Source: Lanius collurio
Lineage: Eukaryota; Chordata; Aves; Passeriformes; Laniidae
Assembly (NCBI GenBank): GCA_020086605.1
Contig: JACBWW010000004.1
Location: 26,600,198 to 26,664,197, forward strand
Length of the DNA: 64,000 nucleotides
Direction: 5' to 3'
Part shown: piece by piece, positions 13,637 through 64,000 of the stretch
Layout of the letters: the number at the start of each line of letters is the position of its first letter
Position numbering within the stretch: position 1 is the first letter of the stretch
Notes under the pieces: generated by a model
The model's input: only the letters and a program-made list of their open reading frames with translations
Databases searched by the model: none
What the model was told of the DNA's origin: nothing
Translations under genes and position numbers: made by a program

Positions 13637-15209
13637 TGTGATTCTAATGTAAATTTTTAAAAATTCATGAAGGGAGGTATGTAGTAATGAGTGTTTAATT
13701 GTATTATTAATATTTTGCAACCTATTACACTGAAGATTAAAAAGCAGAAAATTATTTTATTGATGAACTTAGAATCTAAAAATTTCAGAGAGCATTTTAT
13801 AGAAATGAAGCAGAAGCAACAGGAAGCAAGAAAAATTTTTAGCATTAATTAATTCTTTCTGACTCCTACATCTTAGAATTGTTTGGAAAAATGTCTTGAA
13901 ATCCTTTTCCATACTGTGGAAACCACTATTGATTGTAATGCAAAGCTAGATAAGAAAAACACTGTCTATAACTGCTGATTAGTCTGAAATGTAATAGTTG
14001 CCCATTTTAGTAATAGTAAGTAGGCAGTGAAGGGCCTCTTAAAAGAAAGCCCTGTAAATTAACCAAACCTGTAAAATCACACAAGTGAAAAGCACACTTT
14101 TGATTTCCTTATTTAAAGGGTGTGTCACTTAGTTCCTTTTGTGAAAATGACTTTGTCTCTCCCAGCTTTTATTTCAAGTGCCCAAAGCCTTGGTAGTGTC
14201 ATAATATTGCAGTTGCATAAGGGGACTGTAAATAGCAGTTCTGCTTTTAGAACATAATTGTTCAAGTGATCCCAGAGTTCAGTACAGGCGGCTGTTGTGT
14301 ATCTGCTTTGATAATAATGATTAACACCAGTGTAAATTTGTAGCTGGAGGGGACAGTGACATATCATATCGCTCTTGTTTTATCAGCTTCCGCCCCCTTA
14401 AAAACTTGTAAGGCAGCGTTTTTTGGTGAACAGTTACATGCCTCTATAAAAATAAGTGCTTCTACATGCTGCTCTCTCAGAGGTGATTTTCTTAGTTAGT
14501 GGACAAGTTTTGGAAAATAAAAGTATTTTTAGTTCTATATATAGCTTTGACACAGTGAAACACTAAAAACAATCTGTTTTGGCTTGCTTATATCAGCTTT
14601 AGTGTCACCCATTAAGAGGTGAAAAAGGGCTTGGCGCTTTATGTGTTTGGCATTATATTATGCAATAATATGTAAAAGCACTTTTCCAGAGTGCTTTTCC
14701 ACTTGGGATATGTCTTTTGAGGATCAAGTTGTTATGACTTGAACTTCCGCTTGAAAAATCCGTCTTGGATCTTTGGTTGTACGCAACGATTTCTATATTA
14801 AATGAAAACTTAAAAGTCAAAATTTGGCATTCTGAGGAATAGTGTTGGTAGTTTACTGTGCTAATAAAGAGCACTGTTGTTGTGAAATTGCAGTAAAGGT
14901 TTTTTACTGTGTGTGTTAAAAACATTTTGCTAAGTAAAACTGAGTAACTGTGTGCTTGCAGTTTGTTTTATATTGCTAAAGAAAGAAAAGGACACAACAC
15001 TTGTAAAAGCCTTGAAGACAGTGCGCAGTCTGTGTCACTTTGATAAAGCCTTAAATATAAATCTATATGGAAATCTTTACATTTATAGTTGTTATATATA
15101 TACATCAAAAAAATCTCTGCATATGTACATTATATCAGTTATGGAAGTAAATTGTGTTATTTACTTATGCTTTAATTACTTTCTTTTCTTGTACTTTGTG
15201 TTGTGACAG
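13637..15209. other. RYR3 intron 1, segment directly upstream of exon 2
   Basis: High-complexity sequence ending in the exon 2 acceptor (TTGTGACAG). No repeat family recognised. It contains the candidate regulatory motif cluster at 14388-14544. Minus-strand ORFs of 80-90 codons at 14125-14367 and 14653-14925 show no domain. Confidence 0.65.
14388..14544 (+). promoter_or_regulatory. Candidate promoter/enhancer motif cluster in intron 1
   Basis: Within 160 bp there is a GC/KLF-type box (TCCGCCCCCTT, 14389-14399), a TATA-like CTATAAAAATAAG (14444-14456) and a perfect MEF2 consensus CTATATATAG (14535-14544). MEF2 drives muscle and neuronal genes, which fits RYR3 expression. It lies about 670-820 bp upstream of exon 2. 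This is motif matching only; in AT-rich DNA the TATA and MEF2 matches could be chance. Confidence 0.25.
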
Positions 15210-62255
<47,046 letters not shown>

Positions 62256-64000
62256 GTATTATCAGATTTTCAGGAAGCTGTCTAGTAAGATGCTTGTTTT
62301 GATGTTATTTCTCTTTTTCTCTTTTTCCAAAATCTAACTGAACTCCATTTGTGTGATGATAACATGCTTTCCTATATCATTCTGGTTTATCCCTTTTTTT
62401 CTCACTCCTCTGTGAGGGTGTGTTTTTTGAGCTGTTTCAAATGTTTAGGAAGGACCATATATTTAGACAAATATTTTTTTACAACTTAGTTTTTGTGGTT
62501 AGGAATCTGGATTTGTGATGTTAATTATGTATTTTTTTTTTCAGCTGAATCTGTTATACAATACAGGGGAAATAAATATTTAAACTAGCAGGAGGTCAAA
62601 AGTAGACTTTACATATAGTAATTTTTGGTACAAATTGAGAAGAAAAATTTACTTCCTTATTATCAGGGTTTGTGTCTTCTGTAGATAGCTCTGATTTGGA
62701 GAACTTGTGATTTGATAAATTTCAAAACCTAAAATTCAAATATACATTAATACACAAAGCCAAAATAAGTGGGGTGGGCTCTAAATACTATTAATATCCT
62801 CAAAACATGGGGTTGTTATGCAAATGGATTGATAGTTGACAGAAGTTTTCATCACCAGATTGCTGAGATTTCTTCTTAGGAAGATCAGTTGAACATAATA
62901 AGGCACCCATTGTGAAAGAGGCTGTCCAGTGTTAGCAACAATTCATTGCTTTCTTCTATGTCACCTCCCCAAAATCTGTAATATAGATAAAACTGAAATG
63001 TTATTTAATGAATTTAATTGAACTTTTCTACTGACTCCATTAAAAATGGATTTGGCAGGGTTGCACACAGCCTGTAAATGGGAGTGGGAGGTTGTCTAGT
63101 AATTGCAAATTTGCAATATTTCATAATAGTGATCAGTAACTTCAGCACCACTCTGGGCCAATACTGAATGTCAACACCCTGGGAAAAAAAACAAAACAGG
63201 TGATCAAAGTGCTTAAGCCCTGCTTTTTTGTTTTTCTACCTAGACACAAATCAATATGAAACCTCCTGAGCAAACCCATGAAACTTTGGTGTGTTTCTTT
63301 GTGCTAGGTTTTTGTGCTTTTTTTCATGGACGGCCTTTGGCTGTTTTTCTTATCTTGCAAGGAGATATATGAATAGATAGATGTAAAAGATGCATGTTAC
63401 TGAATTTGATGTAAAAAACACTTTCAGGTCTTTCCTTATATGACTTGCAATTAATATAACCATTTTCTCAGTACGAAATTTAAAATTTTCTCAGAAAATA
63501 CCATTGTTTCTCCTGTTTTTCTTCTCTTTTTCATGGAAAAATACCCGAAGTAGTTTTAGGAAATATTTTTCCAATAAACCTGTTAGCACCTGATCTGCTA
63601 AAAAATGAGAATACCCAGCACTTTCTATAGATATAAAACAGTATATTCCAATAAGATTGTTACAACTAAGGGTGAAATATTTTTCAATTTTTGCTTATTT
63701 TGAGTAATTTAAATATTTTCTCCTTTTTTGACAGTAATGAAAATTGTATTGTGTAGTTTTCATTCCCATGCCTTGAATATTTTTACAATAAAAAACCTTT
63801 CTTTTACAATAAAAGACCTTTAAAATATTTTAATCAATGAAATCTTTCACTCAAATTGCCACAAATAATTGATATTTTTCTTATCTAAGTAATTATTCTA
63901 GTCTTATGACAGTTTGCATGCACTTTTCAGTTTACTTAACTGACATAGAAGGACAATATTTGTATGCTGTTTTTCATTATAGAAGGCCTACAGGTCAACA
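62256..64000. other. RYR3 intron 32, 5' part
   Basis: AT-rich intronic sequence to the end of the window. Holds a perfect 16-bp palindrome at 63102-63117. The AG near 63981 is followed by sequence that does not encode the expected VEPNTK start of exon 33. Confidence 0.85.

Noticed and set aside
1..15209. Possible RYR3 exon 1 (start codon exon)
   Set aside because: No sequence encoding the expected MAEGGEG...EIQFLRT start, and no GC-rich promoter region. RYR first introns are usually much longer than 15 kb.

Overview
The window is vertebrate nuclear DNA and almost certainly avian. It carries five CR1 LINE 3' fragments with the bird-type terminal octamer repeat, plus an LTR of a kind I recognise from bird genomes. 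Sequence is AT-rich, with long introns, GT-AG splice sites and one 400-base assembly gap. There is nothing prokaryotic here.

One gene fills the window on the + strand: the type 3 ryanodine receptor RYR3 (called the beta ryanodine receptor in birds), an intracellular Ca2+-release channel of the endoplasmic/sarcoplasmic reticulum. I place 31 coding exons, numbered 2-32 by analogy with mammalian RYR genes, from 15210 to 62255. Their lengths total 4263 nt (1421 codons). Splice phases join without a break, and I saw no stop or frameshift. Exon 1 (start codon) lies upstream and exon 33 onward lies downstream, so the window holds about the N-terminal 30% of the protein, roughly residues 18-1438. Paralog assignment rests on RYR3-type segments in exons 2, 3, 5, 7, 8 and 24-26 and on a very short divergent region 2 (exons 29-30).

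Layout: 1-15209 is the 3' part of intron 1 (a CR1, a solo LTR with a 5-bp target-site duplication, an A/C-rich tract, a second CR1, and a cluster of promoter-like motifs near 14.39-14.54 kb). 15210-31222 holds exons 2-10 (IP3R-like N-terminal beta-trefoils and MIR repeats), with a GC-rich solo LTR in intron 5 and the gap in intron 7. 31223-37206 is the largest complete intron (intron 10). 37207-49860 holds exons 11-18 (end of MIR, RIH solenoid, start of SPRY1). 50943-62255 is the exon-dense part, exons 19-32 (SPRY1, the RyR repeat pair, SPRY2 and the start of SPRY3). 62256-64000 is the beginning of intron 32.

I see no convincing second gene, RNA gene, CRISPR array or novel system. The main points for a second look are the uniformly antisense orientation of all seven recognised transposable-element copies, a canonical G-quadruplex motif just downstream of exon 15, a Cys at a normally Arg position in SPRY2, the 37-nt exon 30 preceded by a weak 5' splice site, and the promoter-like cluster upstream of exon 2.
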